A stretch of 64,000 nt of DNA from JBMNPT01 sp050943735 (GCA_050943735.1 JBMNPT010000009.1:22168-86167), one strand, 5' to 3'; shown: positions 24,996 to 34,107, counted from the stretch's first letter. Translations and numbers: made by a program. The notes: generated from the letters alone by a model not told the origin.

Positions 24996-26270
24996 ATGCT
25001 GGACCGTTCTCTCTACGGCAATCGCACCATTTTTCACATCGACGTGAACAGTGCCTTTCTCTCCTGGCAAGCCGTCACTCTGCTGGAAGGGGGACATTCC
25101 CAGGACATCCGCCTCGTCCCCTCTCTGGTAGGAGGGGATGAGGCCTCCCGCCGCGGGATTGTGCTGGCTTCTTCCCTGCCCGCCAAACAGTTGGGCATCC
25201 GCACCGGGGAACCGTTGTTTCAGGCCCGCCGCAAATGTCCCCAGGTGCTGATCTATCCCCCTGACTACGACATGTTTCTTCGCCGCAGCCAACAGCTGGT
25301 GCGGTTTCTGTATCAGTTTTCCCCACTGGTGGAACCCTTTTCCATCGACGAGTGTTTTCTGGACTACACAGGCTGTCAGGGGCTGTTCGGCTCTCCTGAG
25401 GAAGGAGCCCAGCGCATCCGGCAAGGCATCCGGCAGGAGCTGGGATTTACCGTCAATGTGGGGGTAGGCCCCAACAAACTGCTGGCCAAAATGGCCAGTG
25501 ACTTTGAAAAACCCGACCGGGTTCACACCCTGTGGCCGGAGGAAATTGCAGAGAAAATGTGGCCGCTTCCGGTGCGGGAATTGTTCATGGTGGGACACGC
25601 CTCCGCCAAACGGCTGCAGGGAATGGGCATCCGCACCATCGGCCAGCTGGCTGCCACCTCCTGCTCTATTTTGGAGAGTCACTTCGGCCGCCATGGCCGG
25701 CTGATGTGGCAGTATGCCAACGGACTGGACGCCACCCGAGTATCCAGCAGCCATCCCCGCATGAAGGAAATTTCCAACTCCACCACCACGCCTCAGGATC
25801 TCTATACATTGGAAGAAGTGTCCAAAACCCTGCTGGCACTGTGCCAGAATGTGTCTTCCCGGCTACGCAAACAGCGCCGGGTGGCTACCCTGGCCACCAT
25901 CACTCTCCGCCGCAATGATTTTTCCACCCTGTCCCGGCAGTGCCGCATCCCGGCCAGCGACTGCAGCCGCACCTTATTTCACCACTGTCTGCGTCTGCTG
26001 GAGCAGTTGTGGGACGGCTCTCCCCTGCGGCATATGGGTGTGTCTTTCGGGGGGCTCCTGGATGCCTCTACCTGGCAGCCCTCCCTGTTGGAGGACGAGG
26101 ATGAACAGCGTCTGCGCCAGCTGGACCGGGCCATGGATTCCATTCATTCCCAATACGGCGACACTTCTCTCTGTCCGGCTTCAGTGCTGGATGTGCCCTA
26201 TCTCAAAAGCAAATCCCGCCGCTTCCACGAGAAAGCCATCACCCGCATGGGGGGGAAAGATTCTCAATAA
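24996..26270 (+). CDS. Y-family DNA polymerase (UmuC/DinB/UvrX-like)
   Basis: A 424-residue translesion polymerase. The palm motif DVNSAFLSW holds the first catalytic Asp, and FSIDECFLDYTG holds the Asp-Glu pair. GVGPNKLLAKMASDFEKPD is the thumb helix-hairpin-helix region, and a C-terminal little-finger domain follows. Length is closer to the UvrX/YqjW group than to short DinB. GGAGG precedes the ATG at 24996, and the two SOS boxes directly upstream predict induction by DNA damage. Its last seven bases overlap the convergent small membrane gene. Confidence 0.93.
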   Translation: MLDRSLYGNRTIFHIDVNSAFLSWQAVTLLEGGHSQDIRLVPSLVGGDEASRRGIVLASSLPAKQLGIRTGEPLFQARRKCPQVLIYPPDYDMFLRRSQQLVRFLYQFSPLVEPFSIDECFLDYTGCQGLFGSPEEGAQRIRQGIRQELGFTVNVGVGPNKLLAKMASDFEKPDRVHTLWPEEIAEKMWPLPVRELFMVGHASAKRLQGMGIRTIGQLAATSCSILESHFGRHGRLMWQYANGLDATRVSSSHPRMKEISNSTTTPQDLYTLEEVSKTLLALCQNVSSRLRKQRRVATLATITLRRNDFSTLSRQCRIPASDCSRTLFHHCLRLLEQLWDGSPLRHMGVSFGGLLDASTWQPSLLEDEDEQRLRQLDRAMDSIHSQYGDTSLCPASVLDVPYLKSKSRRFHEKAITRMGGKDSQ

Positions 26271-26482
26271 CGCAGGGCAAAGTAGATCACATAAATCCAT
26301 CCCAGCAGGCCATGAAAAATGGCCCAGGGAATGGACTTCCAGGTGACAAAGGAAATCACCATGGCCAGGCAGGAGCCAAAGGAAATACCCGCTTTGGCGG
26401 TGCTGCCCACCCGGCTGGTACGGCGCACCGTCCGATTGCCATCCTGACCATATTCCTCTACAATCTCCACCCGTTCTTTCAT
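26264..26482 (-). CDS. Small membrane protein of unknown function
   Basis: A 72-residue protein. A charged N-terminal half (KERVEIVEEYGQDGNRTVRR) is followed by two hydrophobic segments (about 33-50 and 54-70), suggesting a hairpin in the membrane. AAAGGAGG lies five bases before the ATG, so it is probably translated. It follows the gamma-lyase-like gene by 11 bases and converges on the polymerase gene with a seven-base overlap of the coding ends. Function unknown. Confidence 0.8.
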   Translation of the reverse strand: MKERVEIVEEYGQDGNRTVRRTSRVGSTAKAGISFGSCLAMVISFVTWKSIPWAIFHGLLGWIYVIYFALRY

Positions 26483-26493
26483 GGGCTCCTCCT

Positions 26494-27759
26494 TTACAGC
26501 TGTACCAAACCCTTTTCCAGCATACTCTGCACCGACAGCAAAATACCCAGCTTCCCGCTTTCATAGGTGAGTCCGCCCTGCATGTAGGCATTGAAGGGCG
26601 GCCGTACAGGACCGTCGGCGCTCAGTTCAATGGACGCCCCCTGTACAAAGGCACCCGCCGCCATGATCACCTCATCGCTGTACCCGGGCATGGCCCAGGG
26701 CTCCGGAGTGACATAGGAATCCACCGGCGCTCCCTTCTGGATGCCTCCGCAAAAGGCCACCAGACCCTCGCGGCTGCCGAACTGAATGGCCTGGATGATG
26801 TCATAACGTTTTTCCATGGCCGCCGGATAACAGGCATAGCCCAGCTTCTCATACATACCGGCGCAAAAATGAGCGGTTTTGATACTCTGGGCCACCACAT
26901 GGGGTGCAAAGAACAACCCCTTAATGATGGAGGCATTTTGCCCCAGCGTGGCACCGCACTCCCGGCCAATCCCCGGGCAGGTATACCGGTAAGAGATTTT
27001 TTCAATCAGGTCTTTGCGTCCCGCGATGTATCCGCCGCTGAGAGCCATACCGCCGCCGGGATTTTTAATCAGCGAGCCCACAATCAGGTCGGCACCATGG
27101 CTGGTGGGCTCCTCCGTTTCAGCAAATTCTCCATAACAGTTGTCCACAATGCATATGACACCGGGCAGCCGCTCCTTGCAGAACTTGCAGATCTCTCCCA
27201 CCTGCTGGGCGGAAAGGGTAGGCCGCACATTGTCATACCCTTTACTGCGCTGAATGAAGACCGCCTTCACCTCCGGGGTGAGGGCTTTTTCCATGCCCTC
27301 CCAGTCCAGCTGGCCCTCCTGCATATCCACCTGCCGGTATGCCACGCCCCATTCCCGCAGAGAGCCATTTCCCTCTCCCCGCAGGCCGATTACCTCATCC
27401 AGGGTATCATAGGGCTTGCCCGTCACCGAGAGGAGTACATCGCCCGGCCGCAGCACCCCATACAACGCGGTGGCCAGGGTGTGGGTCCCGTTGACAAAGG
27501 AATGCCGCACCAACGCGTCCTCGCAGTCAAACACCTGCGCATACAGCCGGTCGATGACCTCCCGGCCCTGATCGTCATATCCATAGCCGGTGGTACCGGC
27601 AAACAGGGTGTCGCTCACCCGATTTTGATAGAAGGCATACAACACCTTTTCCTGGTTGTACTGCGCCACCCGGTCAATCTCCCGAAACAACGGCTCCAAC
27701 TGCTGCTGTACTTCTTCTCCCAACGCCCGCACCCGGGCATCTATTTCATAGCGATGCAT
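26494..27759 (-). CDS. Methionine gamma-lyase family protein (aluminum-resistance-type PLP enzyme)
   Basis: A 421-residue fold-type I PLP enzyme related to cystathionine lyases. Recognisable parts are FAGTTGYGYDDQGRE near the N terminus, SVTGKPYDTLDEVIG, the Asp-containing CIVDNCYGEF and the PLP-lysine segment GSLIKNPGGG. The family is annotated as methionine gamma-lyase or aluminum-resistance protein and often sits near hfq, miaA or glnA in Firmicutes; that context is not present here. AAAAGGAG precedes the ATG at 27759. The catalysed reaction is uncertain. Confidence 0.9.
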   Translation of the reverse strand: MHRYEIDARVRALGEEVQQQLEPLFREIDRVAQYNQEKVLYAFYQNRVSDTLFAGTTGYGYDDQGREVIDRLYAQVFDCEDALVRHSFVNGTHTLATALYGVLRPGDVLLSVTGKPYDTLDEVIGLRGEGNGSLREWGVAYRQVDMQEGQLDWEGMEKALTPEVKAVFIQRSKGYDNVRPTLSAQQVGEICKFCKERLPGVICIVDNCYGEFAETEEPTSHGADLIVGSLIKNPGGGMALSGGYIAGRKDLIEKISYRYTCPGIGRECGATLGQNASIIKGLFFAPHVVAQSIKTAHFCAGMYEKLGYACYPAAMEKRYDIIQAIQFGSREGLVAFCGGIQKGAPVDSYVTPEPWAMPGYSDEVIMAAGAFVQGASIELSADGPVRPPFNAYMQGGLTYESGKLGILLSVQSMLEKGLVQL

Positions 27760-27829
27760 GATTTTTTCTCCTTTTCCCATAGTAATCCATTTTTTATTGT
27801 ACCCCATTTGCCCCCAAAAGGGAAGAACA

Positions 27830-27857
27830 AAAAGGACCCGAAATCGGGTCCTTTTGT
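27830..27857 (-). terminator. Terminator after rnr
   Basis: Stem AAAAGGACCCG / CGGGTCCTTTT with a four-base loop, directly after the RNase R stop codon on the minus strand. Confidence 0.9.
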
Positions 27858-27861
27858 CTGT

Positions 27862-30015
27862 TTATTCCTGTTTTTCTCCGTCGCCGCTGTCCATGGCAAA
27901 GTCGATCTCCCGGCTCACCAGATCGCTGCGAACCAGCTTCACCCGCACCGGGTCACCAATGTGATACACCTTACCGCTGTGAGTTCCCACCAGACAGAGC
28001 CGGTCCTCCAGATACTCATAGTAGTCGTCGTCCAGATCTTCCAGCCGCACCAATCCTTCAATGGTGTTGGGCAGCTCCACAAAGATGCCAAACCGGGTGA
28101 CGGAAGAAATCACGCCGTCAAAGCTCTCACCCACAAAGCGGCTCATATAGATGGCCTTGTACAGATCCTCAATGTCCCGCTCGGCATCCACCGCGTTGAG
28201 CTCCATCTCAGAGGACTTGGCCGCAGCTGCCACCGAAAAGTCCCGCAGCTGCTTTTCCCGTTTACCAGTCACCTTCCCCTGCAGGATTTCATAGAGAATC
28301 CGGTGCACCGCCAAGTCGGGATACCGGCGAATGGGAGATGTGAAATGACAGTAATAGGTGGCCGCCAGTCCAAAGTGGCCCAGATTGTCCTGGAAATACT
28401 GGGCTTTCATCAGGGAGCGCAGCATAGTGGTGGAAATCATCCGTTCTTCCTTGCTGCCTTCAATCTGCTTGAGCACCTGCTGCAGCGCAGCGGGGGTGAG
28501 TTCTCCCTTTTCGGTTTGCACCCGCACCCCCAGTAGCCGGGCCACATTGAGAAAACTCTCGGTCTTTTCAGGGCTGGGTTTTTCGTGTACCCGGTACACG
28601 CAGGGCTTTTTCTGCTCATAGATGAACTGGGCCACGCACTCGTTGGCGGCCAGCATGAATTCCTCAATGATCTTGTCCGCCACACCCCGCTCCCGCAGAA
28701 CCACATCGGTGGGCTCACCCTTGTCATCCATCAACACCTTGGCCTCGGGGAAATCAAAGTTGAGACTGCCCCGGCGTTCCCGCATGGCATAGAGAATGTC
28801 GGACAGTTCTTTCATCAGGTCAAAGGTGGGAATCAGCGCCTCATAACGGTTCTCCAGCGCCGGGTCCTCCCGGGCAATCACCCGGCTCACATCCCCATAC
28901 ACCAGACGTTCACAGCTGCGGATCACCGACTTGCCAATCTCATGGCGCAGGGTGTTGCCCTGATGGTCAATCTCCATAAAACAGGAAAAAGCCAGTCGGT
29001 CCACCTTGGGGTTGAGAGAACAGATGCCATTGCTCAGCTCCTCGGGAAGCATGGGCACCACCTGATCCACAAAATACACCGACGTCCCCCGGCGGAAAGC
29101 CTCCTGATCCAGGGGGCTGCCCTCGGTGACATAATGACTCACATCGGCAATGTGCACCCCCAGCCAGTAATTTCCGTTTTCCAGCCGGCGGATGGAGATG
29201 GCATCGTCAAAATCCTTGGAGTCGGGACCGTCAATGGTGAAAATGGTCTCTTCCCGCAAGTCCATACGGCCTTCCAAATCGGCGGGCTGCACCTCCTGGG
29301 GAATGGCCCGGGCCTGTTCCAGTACCTCGGGTGGGAAGGTATCCGCAATGCCATGGTCATACAGAATGCCCTTGTAATTGGCCGCCCGGGTGTTGTTGTT
29401 GCCCAGCACCGCAATGATATGCCCTTCGGGGCTGCGGCGGCCCTGGCTGTACCGGTCGATGTGTACAACCACCTTGTCCCCTTCTTTGGCGGTACCCCGC
29501 TGTTTGCCCGGCACATAGATGTCAGTGCAATATTTTTTGTTGTCCGGTACCACAAACCCATGAGTGCGGCTGTTTTCAAACCGCCCAATCACCGTTACAG
29601 TATTGCGCTTGAGAATGCGGGTGATCTCCCCTTCCATGCGACGGTCTTCGCTGTGCTGTTTTTCGGTGATTTTGGCCAGTACCTTGTCGCCGTGCATGGC
29701 ACCCTGGGTGAATCGTGCGGGGATGAAAATATCGCCCCCCATCTCTTCATCGGGAATGACAAAGCCAAACCCCCGGTCGGTGGAAGAATACAGGCCCGCC
29801 ACATATCCACAGGCCTGAGGCAGCATCACCTTTCCCTTTTTGGTGAGCAGGACGGCACCCTCCTGCTCCAACTCCTGTACCAGGGTTTCAAATTCCGCCT
29901 TTTGGGCAGCGGGCACATCCAGCATCTGCATCAGCTGGGGAATGGTGGCCGGTGTATACGCGCAGGAACCCACCTGTTCCAGCAGCGCTTCTCGATAGTC
30001 CATCGTGCTACTCAT
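27862..30015 (-). CDS. rnr: Ribonuclease R
   Basis: A 717-residue 3'-5' exoribonuclease that degrades structured RNA and takes part in tmRNA-linked quality control. Domains in order: an N-terminal winged-helix-like region, cold-shock domains (from YSSTDRGFGFVIPDEE), the RNB catalytic domain with the four-Asp signature DGPDSKDFDDAI, and a C-terminal S1 domain (GVISSVTRFGIFVELP). Length is normal although the Lys-rich tail seen in some homologues is short. AAAGGAA lies upstream of the ATG. smpB, the frequent neighbour, is not here. Confidence 0.96.
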   Translation of the reverse strand: MSSTMDYREALLEQVGSCAYTPATIPQLMQMLDVPAAQKAEFETLVQELEQEGAVLLTKKGKVMLPQACGYVAGLYSSTDRGFGFVIPDEEMGGDIFIPARFTQGAMHGDKVLAKITEKQHSEDRRMEGEITRILKRNTVTVIGRFENSRTHGFVVPDNKKYCTDIYVPGKQRGTAKEGDKVVVHIDRYSQGRRSPEGHIIAVLGNNNTRAANYKGILYDHGIADTFPPEVLEQARAIPQEVQPADLEGRMDLREETIFTIDGPDSKDFDDAISIRRLENGNYWLGVHIADVSHYVTEGSPLDQEAFRRGTSVYFVDQVVPMLPEELSNGICSLNPKVDRLAFSCFMEIDHQGNTLRHEIGKSVIRSCERLVYGDVSRVIAREDPALENRYEALIPTFDLMKELSDILYAMRERRGSLNFDFPEAKVLMDDKGEPTDVVLRERGVADKIIEEFMLAANECVAQFIYEQKKPCVYRVHEKPSPEKTESFLNVARLLGVRVQTEKGELTPAALQQVLKQIEGSKEERMISTTMLRSLMKAQYFQDNLGHFGLAATYYCHFTSPIRRYPDLAVHRILYEILQGKVTGKREKQLRDFSVAAAAKSSEMELNAVDAERDIEDLYKAIYMSRFVGESFDGVISSVTRFGIFVELPNTIEGLVRLEDLDDDYYEYLEDRLCLVGTHSGKVYHIGDPVRVKLVRSDLVSREIDFAMDSGDGEKQE

Positions 30016-30042
30016 ATCCGTTCCTTTCCCACTGTCTGCTTT

Positions 30043-30816
30043 TTATAGAAACAGCTCATTTTCTCTGTGGCCCGACAACATGGGTTCCAGCCGGGCAGCC
30101 AACGTCTGCAGCATGCCAGCGTCCAGACTGCGTGCCTTTTCGGGACACACATGGATACACCGCATACAGGATACGCAGCGGCTCTCATCGGTTTTTGCGG
30201 GGTTGTCCTGGGGAATGGCATCCACCGGACAGCGAGTGGCGCACATACCGCATCCAATGCATTTTTCGTCAGTGTGAGGCTTCAAAAATCCGGGACTCAA
30301 GGGCTTATACGGCCGATTGCCGGGCATAGACCGGCGCACCGGTACCTCCATCTTCCGCACTGCAGCCCCAATCTGCGCGCCCCACTCTTTCAGCTGGGCT
30401 TGATCCGCCGCGTCAGGACGGCCAGCAGCAAATTGATGCAAAATGGAATGCTCTGCCACAGCGGCCACACCGGCTACCACCACAAAGCCCCGCTCTTCCA
30501 ACACATCCTGCAGTTCCGCCAGGGTATCTTCGTAAGCGCGGTTGCCATAGGTCACCACTGCCACTGCGGGGGTCCCATTGGCCTTCATTTTCCGCAGCCG
30601 TTCCACCGCGATCTGCGGCACCCGTCCTCCATAGGAGGGCACGCCCACCACGCACAGTTCTCCGGGACCGTATACACAGCGGGAAAAATCCGCTTCACTG
30701 TTGCACAAATCCACTCGGGTACATTCTATTTCCGTACTATCGGTCAGACATTCCGCCACTTTCCAGGTACGGTCTGTCCCACTGAAACAAATCACACGGA
30801 TTGCTGTATACTGCAT
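30043..30816 (-). CDS. EFR1-type ferrodoxin: flavodoxin-like domain fused to 2x[4Fe-4S] ferredoxin
   Basis: A 257-residue electron-transfer protein. The N-terminal flavodoxin-like domain (about residues 1-150) starts AIRVICFSGTDRTWKVAE, the FMN phosphate loop, and has GVPSYGGRVP. The C-terminal part has two ferredoxin motifs, CIGCGMCATRCP and CVSCMRCIHVCP. EFR1 proteins are common in anaerobic Firmicutes; their partners are mostly unknown. The ATG at 30816 follows AAAGGAGG. It has its own TTGAGA-N17-TATAAT promoter and lies 27 bases before rnr. Confidence 0.92.
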   Translation of the reverse strand: MQYTAIRVICFSGTDRTWKVAECLTDSTEIECTRVDLCNSEADFSRCVYGPGELCVVGVPSYGGRVPQIAVERLRKMKANGTPAVAVVTYGNRAYEDTLAELQDVLEERGFVVVAGVAAVAEHSILHQFAAGRPDAADQAQLKEWGAQIGAAVRKMEVPVRRSMPGNRPYKPLSPGFLKPHTDEKCIGCGMCATRCPVDAIPQDNPAKTDESRCVSCMRCIHVCPEKARSLDAGMLQTLAARLEPMLSGHRENELFL

Positions 30817-30868
30817 CAGTATTTCCTCCTTTTGCACATCCATTCCCTTTGTCTGCTTTCTACTCAAT

Positions 30869-30897
30869 ATTATAGAGGAAATTCCCAACTTTCTCAA
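30869..30897 (-). promoter_or_regulatory. Promoter of the EFR1 gene (and probably rnr)
   Basis: Minus-strand TTGAGA (30892-30897), 17-base spacer, consensus TATAAT (30869-30874). Confidence 0.8.
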
Positions 30898-30929
30898 TAT
30901 CTTCCCGCCTCAAACCCCACCAAAAACAA

Positions 30930-30967
30930 AAATCCCAACTTTTTCTTTGACGAAAAAGTTGGGATTT
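30930..30967 (-). terminator. Terminator after tRNA-Arg
   Basis: A 16-bp perfect stem (30930-30945 with 30952-30967), six-base loop, T-rich on the minus-strand exit, eight bases beyond the tRNA 3' end. Confidence 0.92.
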
Positions 30968-30975
30968 CAAGGGTC

Positions 30976-31052
30976 TGGTGCGCCAGGAGGGACTCGAACC
31001 CCCGACCTAACGGTTCGTAGCCGTTCACTCTATCCAGCTGAGCTACTGGCGC
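30976..31052 (-). tRNA. tRNA-Arg (anticodon ACG)
   Basis: A 77-base gene on the minus strand from GCGCCAG to TGGCGCACCA, with CCA encoded. The acceptor stem, D arm (AGCTCAGCTGGATAGAGT), anticodon stem AACGG/CCGTT with loop CTACGAA, and T arm (GGTTCGAGTCC) all fold normally. Anticodon ACG becomes inosine-CG and reads CGU, CGC and CGA. Confidence 0.97.
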
Positions 31053-31076
31053 ATGACTCTTAACAGGTACTTAATT

Positions 31077-31105
31077 AGTATACTGCATTTGATTGCAAAA
31101 TGCAA
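31077..31105 (-). promoter_or_regulatory. Promoter of tRNA-Arg
   Basis: Minus-strand TTGCAT (31100-31105), 17-base spacer, TATACT (31077-31082), placing transcription start about 18-20 bases before the tRNA. Confidence 0.75.
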
Positions 31106-31169
31106 GCAAAATATGAAAAAACTTTCAATTTTTCTGGAAACAAACTTTTTCACCTATTCTAAAGAGCAA

Positions 31170-31193
31170 CAGAGCGGCCCAAAGGCCGCTCTG
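31170..31193 (-). terminator. Terminator of the UroD-TRAP operon
   Basis: A 10-bp perfect GC-rich stem CAGAGCGGCC / GGCCGCTCTG with a four-base loop, ten bases after the last gene. The following T content is moderate. Confidence 0.75.
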
Positions 31194-31203
31194 TCATATT
31201 CAT

Positions 31204-32265
31204 TCAAGTGAATCCATATTTTTCCCGAACAGCAAAATAGGCTTTCAGATTTTCCAGAGGAATATTACCGTGCAGGCCGCCTGAAGCACAGAGCACAAAT
31301 TTGGTGTACTCCCGAGTCATCTCACAGACCTCCCTTGTGTGCTCCTTCACCTGCTCTGCAGTGCCATTGGTGAGCAGTTTTGTGTCAATGCCTCCAATGA
31401 GAATTTTCCCTCCCAGCATCTGCATCTGATATTCCAGCGGTGTGGCAGGGGTTTCAATCATGGCCCCATCAATTCCGCAGTGCAGCAGATCTCCCATGAG
31501 CTCCGTCATGTTTCCATCCGCCACGAAAATCACCTGTTTTCCCTGCTGGTGAATCATGGAGAAAAGCTCCTGATATCGGGGATAGATGTATTTTTCATAC
31601 CACGCAGGGTTGAAAGCCGGCCCTTTGGCATTGGCCAGATCGTCGTGGAGGAACACAAAAGGATTGTCCACCTGGCACAGCAGTTCCACCGCCTTTTTTG
31701 CCTCTTCAAACACCGAGTCCAAAAAGACTTCCCGGAAACGCACCTCATCCAAAGCTGCCGCCATCATGTAAATTTCCCATCCCAGTTCTTCCACTCCACC
31801 CATGAACAGTGTGGTGTAATACATGTAGTAATAAAGCCCCACCGGTCCCAGTAACTGCTGTTTATGGGCAATGACCTCCCGATCCATCCTGTGGGGTACC
31901 GGCGTAATCAGCCGGGAATAATCAAAGGGGACATGTTCCATCTCCAGCAGCTCATCGGGGTCTTCAAAGGGATAACGATATCGGGAATAGGTATCATATA
32001 CGCCCAGGCCACTGACTTTGTATGTATCATCATACACCCGGGTCTCCCCAATGGCCAGAGGCGGACGGCACACCTTTTCGGGCACTCGATTGACTATGTC
32101 GATTCCCAGTTTTTCATAGGCGATCCGGAAGGCGTCCTTTGTATTTTCCAGCGGATCAATTCCGCTGACATACTGAATGATCTCCCGGTGATTCAGTGTT
32201 TCCTTGGAAGGACGTTTGGGTCCTATCTGTCCTTGCACCAGTGTGCGAATGACATCATTGTACAT
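31204..32265 (-). CDS. Uroporphyrinogen decarboxylase-fold protein, paralogue 1 (last gene of the operon)
   Basis: A 353-residue protein of the UroD/MtaA superfamily, a TIM barrel used by uroporphyrinogen decarboxylase and cobalamin methyltransferases. At the position where MtaA-type enzymes carry the zinc motif HxCG, this protein has FVADGNMTELMGDLLHCGID (about residues 247-266), so the canonical zinc ligands are missing. The C-terminal LASGG-type motif appears as LCASGGLHGNIP. It is not HemE: heme-pathway residues and neighbours are absent. It follows dctM by 13 bases with its own AAAGGAG site. Substrate unknown. Confidence 0.85.
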   Translation of the reverse strand: MYNDVIRTLVQGQIGPKRPSKETLNHREIIQYVSGIDPLENTKDAFRIAYEKLGIDIVNRVPEKVCRPPLAIGETRVYDDTYKVSGLGVYDTYSRYRYPFEDPDELLEMEHVPFDYSRLITPVPHRMDREVIAHKQQLLGPVGLYYYMYYTTLFMGGVEELGWEIYMMAAALDEVRFREVFLDSVFEEAKKAVELLCQVDNPFVFLHDDLANAKGPAFNPAWYEKYIYPRYQELFSMIHQQGKQVIFVADGNMTELMGDLLHCGIDGAMIETPATPLEYQMQMLGGKILIGGIDTKLLTNGTAEQVKEHTREVCEMTREYTKFVLCASGGLHGNIPLENLKAYFAVREKYGFT

Positions 32266-32278
32266 AGTGCTCTCCTTT

Positions 32279-33562
32279 TTACTGCATCAGCATATTGGGC
32301 AGGAACATAACCACCTGAGGCACATAGGTAATGATGATCAGCACCAGTACCATGGAAACGAAGAAGGGAATGAACGCCTTCACCGTATCGGCGATGGAGA
32401 TTTTGGCAATGCCGCAGGATACAAACAGACACACACCCACTGGCGGAGTGAACAGGCCAATGCCCAGGTTCACCGTCAAAATCACGCCAAAGTGAACCAG
32501 ATCAATGCCCAGCTCGGTGACAATGGGAACCAAAATGGGAGTGAAAATGAGAATGGCCGATGCCATGTCCAGCCAGGTACCTACAAAGAGCAGCAGCAGA
32601 TTGATGAGCAGCAAAATCACGATTTTGCTTTCAGTGACGCTCAAGATCATCTGAGCGATCATCTGAGGCACATTCAGTCTGGTAAAGAGATAGCCGAAGC
32701 AGCTGGCCGAACCCACCATCAAAGCCACCATACCAGTGGTGACTGCCACATCCAGCATCATGCCGGGTACCTGGGAAAAACGAATCTCCTTGTAGTAGAA
32801 AACGCCCAGCAGCATGGCGTAAAAAGCGGCTACGCCGGCGGCTTCTGTAGGGGTGACAATGCCGCCCAAAATACCGCCAATGATGATCACCAGTGTCATA
32901 ACGGCCGGAATGGCCCGAATGACAATTCTCAAGGCTTCTTGCACTGAGAAGCGTTCATCCACAGGATAGTTGCGTTTGCGGGCATAATACCAGGTCACCG
33001 CCATCAAAGCAAAGCCAGTCATAATGCCAGGGATGATACCGCCCAGAAACAGCTTGCCAATGGACGCGTTGGCTGCCACACCATACATCACCATGGGAAT
33101 GCTGGGTGGAATGATCACACCAATTACAGAAGAGGTAGCCGTTACCGCCACGCTGAAATCTTTGTCATATCCCTTGTCCACCATGGCGGGAATGAGGATG
33201 GAGCCAATGGAAGCGGTATCAGAGGCAGCAGAACCTGTAATGCCGGCGAAAATCATACTGGACACAATATTTACATAGGCCAGACCGCCCCGCATAAAGC
33301 CCACCAACACCTTGGAGAATTTCAACAGGTCGTTGGTAACGCCACCCATGGCCATCAAACTGCCGGTGAGAATGAACAGTGGAATGGCAATGTAGGTAAA
33401 GGAGTCAAAGCCGATAAACATCCGCTGTACAAACAGCTTCATGGGAAAATCCCCGATGGCCAGAATGCCACCAAAAGAAGCAAAGGCCGTACACAACGCA
33501 ATGGGAACATTGAGAACCATCAGCAGGATCATGATCCCAAACATAATCAACAATACGCTCAT
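32279..33562 (-). CDS. dctM: TRAP transporter large permease DctM
   Basis: A 427-residue membrane protein with about 12 segments, the sodium-driven translocation subunit of a TRAP transporter. Typical family parts are AIPLFILTGSLMAMGG, GITGSAASDTASIGSILIPAM and LFTPPVGVCLFVSCGIA. The ATG at 33562 overlaps the dctQ stop as ATGA, with AAAGGAG upstream. Together with DctQ and DctP it forms a complete importer, usually for carboxylates or other acidic small molecules. Confidence 0.95.
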   Translation of the reverse strand: MSVLLIMFGIMILLMVLNVPIALCTAFASFGGILAIGDFPMKLFVQRMFIGFDSFTYIAIPLFILTGSLMAMGGVTNDLLKFSKVLVGFMRGGLAYVNIVSSMIFAGITGSAASDTASIGSILIPAMVDKGYDKDFSVAVTATSSVIGVIIPPSIPMVMYGVAANASIGKLFLGGIIPGIMTGFALMAVTWYYARKRNYPVDERFSVQEALRIVIRAIPAVMTLVIIIGGILGGIVTPTEAAGVAAFYAMLLGVFYYKEIRFSQVPGMMLDVAVTTGMVALMVGSASCFGYLFTRLNVPQMIAQMILSVTESKIVILLLINLLLLFVGTWLDMASAILIFTPILVPIVTELGIDLVHFGVILTVNLGIGLFTPPVGVCLFVSCGIAKISIADTVKAFIPFFVSMVLVLIIITYVPQVVMFLPNMLMQ

Positions 33563-34044
33563 TTTGCATCTCCTTTCCGGCACACCTGAACTGCCTCAAT
33601 CAGATAATCCAGTGCCACCAGCAAAATCAGGGCACCGGTAATGGGCAGAACCAGATAAAACCAGGTCATAGGCATACGCAGGATGGGAGATTTCTGCATT
33701 GCCACCATATCCAGCAAAATGGTTCCATTGACCGCCACCACCAGACCAAAGATGCAGGTCAAAAAATAAATAAACACATCCAGCTTCTGCCGGGTGGCCA
33801 CTTTCATCTTGTTGTACAGATAATCAATGCCAATGTGGCCTTTTTTCTTAGCGGTCATCACACTGGCCAGATACGCAAACCAAATGAAGATCAAGCGGCC
33901 CACCTCTTCGGTCCATGTCAGTGGAGAAGGCAGACAGTACCGGGCCACAATCTGAATCACCACGACTCCAAAGAGCAAAATGCCCAGCACTTTCAGAATA
34001 TTGGCCAGAATTCGATCGATGATAAAATCTACAACTTTTCTCAT
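33559..34044 (-). CDS. dctQ: TRAP transporter small permease DctQ
   Basis: A 161-residue membrane protein with four hydrophobic segments. The conserved DctQ signature WTEEVGRLIFIWFAYLAS is at about residues 45-62. The ATG at 34044 follows GAGGAGGG. Translation is coupled to dctM through a four-base ATGA overlap. It is separated from dctP by a hairpin-containing 63-base spacer. Confidence 0.93.
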   Translation of the reverse strand: MRKVVDFIIDRILANILKVLGILLFGVVVIQIVARYCLPSPLTWTEEVGRLIFIWFAYLASVMTAKKKGHIGIDYLYNKMKVATRQKLDVFIYFLTCIFGLVVAVNGTILLDMVAMQKSPILRMPMTWFYLVLPITGALILLVALDYLIEAVQVCRKGDAK

Positions 34045-34065
34045 GTGATCCCTCCTCAAACACAC

Positions 34066-34093
34066 ACCGAATTCCGCCTGAGCGGAATTCGGT
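34066..34093 (-). promoter_or_regulatory. Intercistronic hairpin between dctP and dctQ
   Basis: A 12-bp perfect stem ACCGAATTCCGC / GCGGAATTCGGT with a four-base loop and no T-run on the minus-strand exit. It is more likely an mRNA-stabilising or processing element than a terminator, and it is the only large spacer in an otherwise overlapping operon. Confidence 0.65.
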
Positions 34094-34107
34094 ATGGTTT
34101 TTCTGTG

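Noticed and set aside
26869..28536. 555-codon plus-strand open frame
   Set aside because: Antisense to the gamma-lyase-like gene and rnr, both of which have clear family motifs.
30067..31020. Open frame of 317 codons on the plus strand ending in CARRDSNPRPNGS
   Set aside because: The end is the well-known false translation of a tRNA gene in the antisense direction, and the rest is antisense to the EFR1 gene.
34066..34093. Terminator ending the transcript after dctP
   Set aside because: No T-run follows on the minus strand, and dctQM continue in the same direction without a visible promoter.
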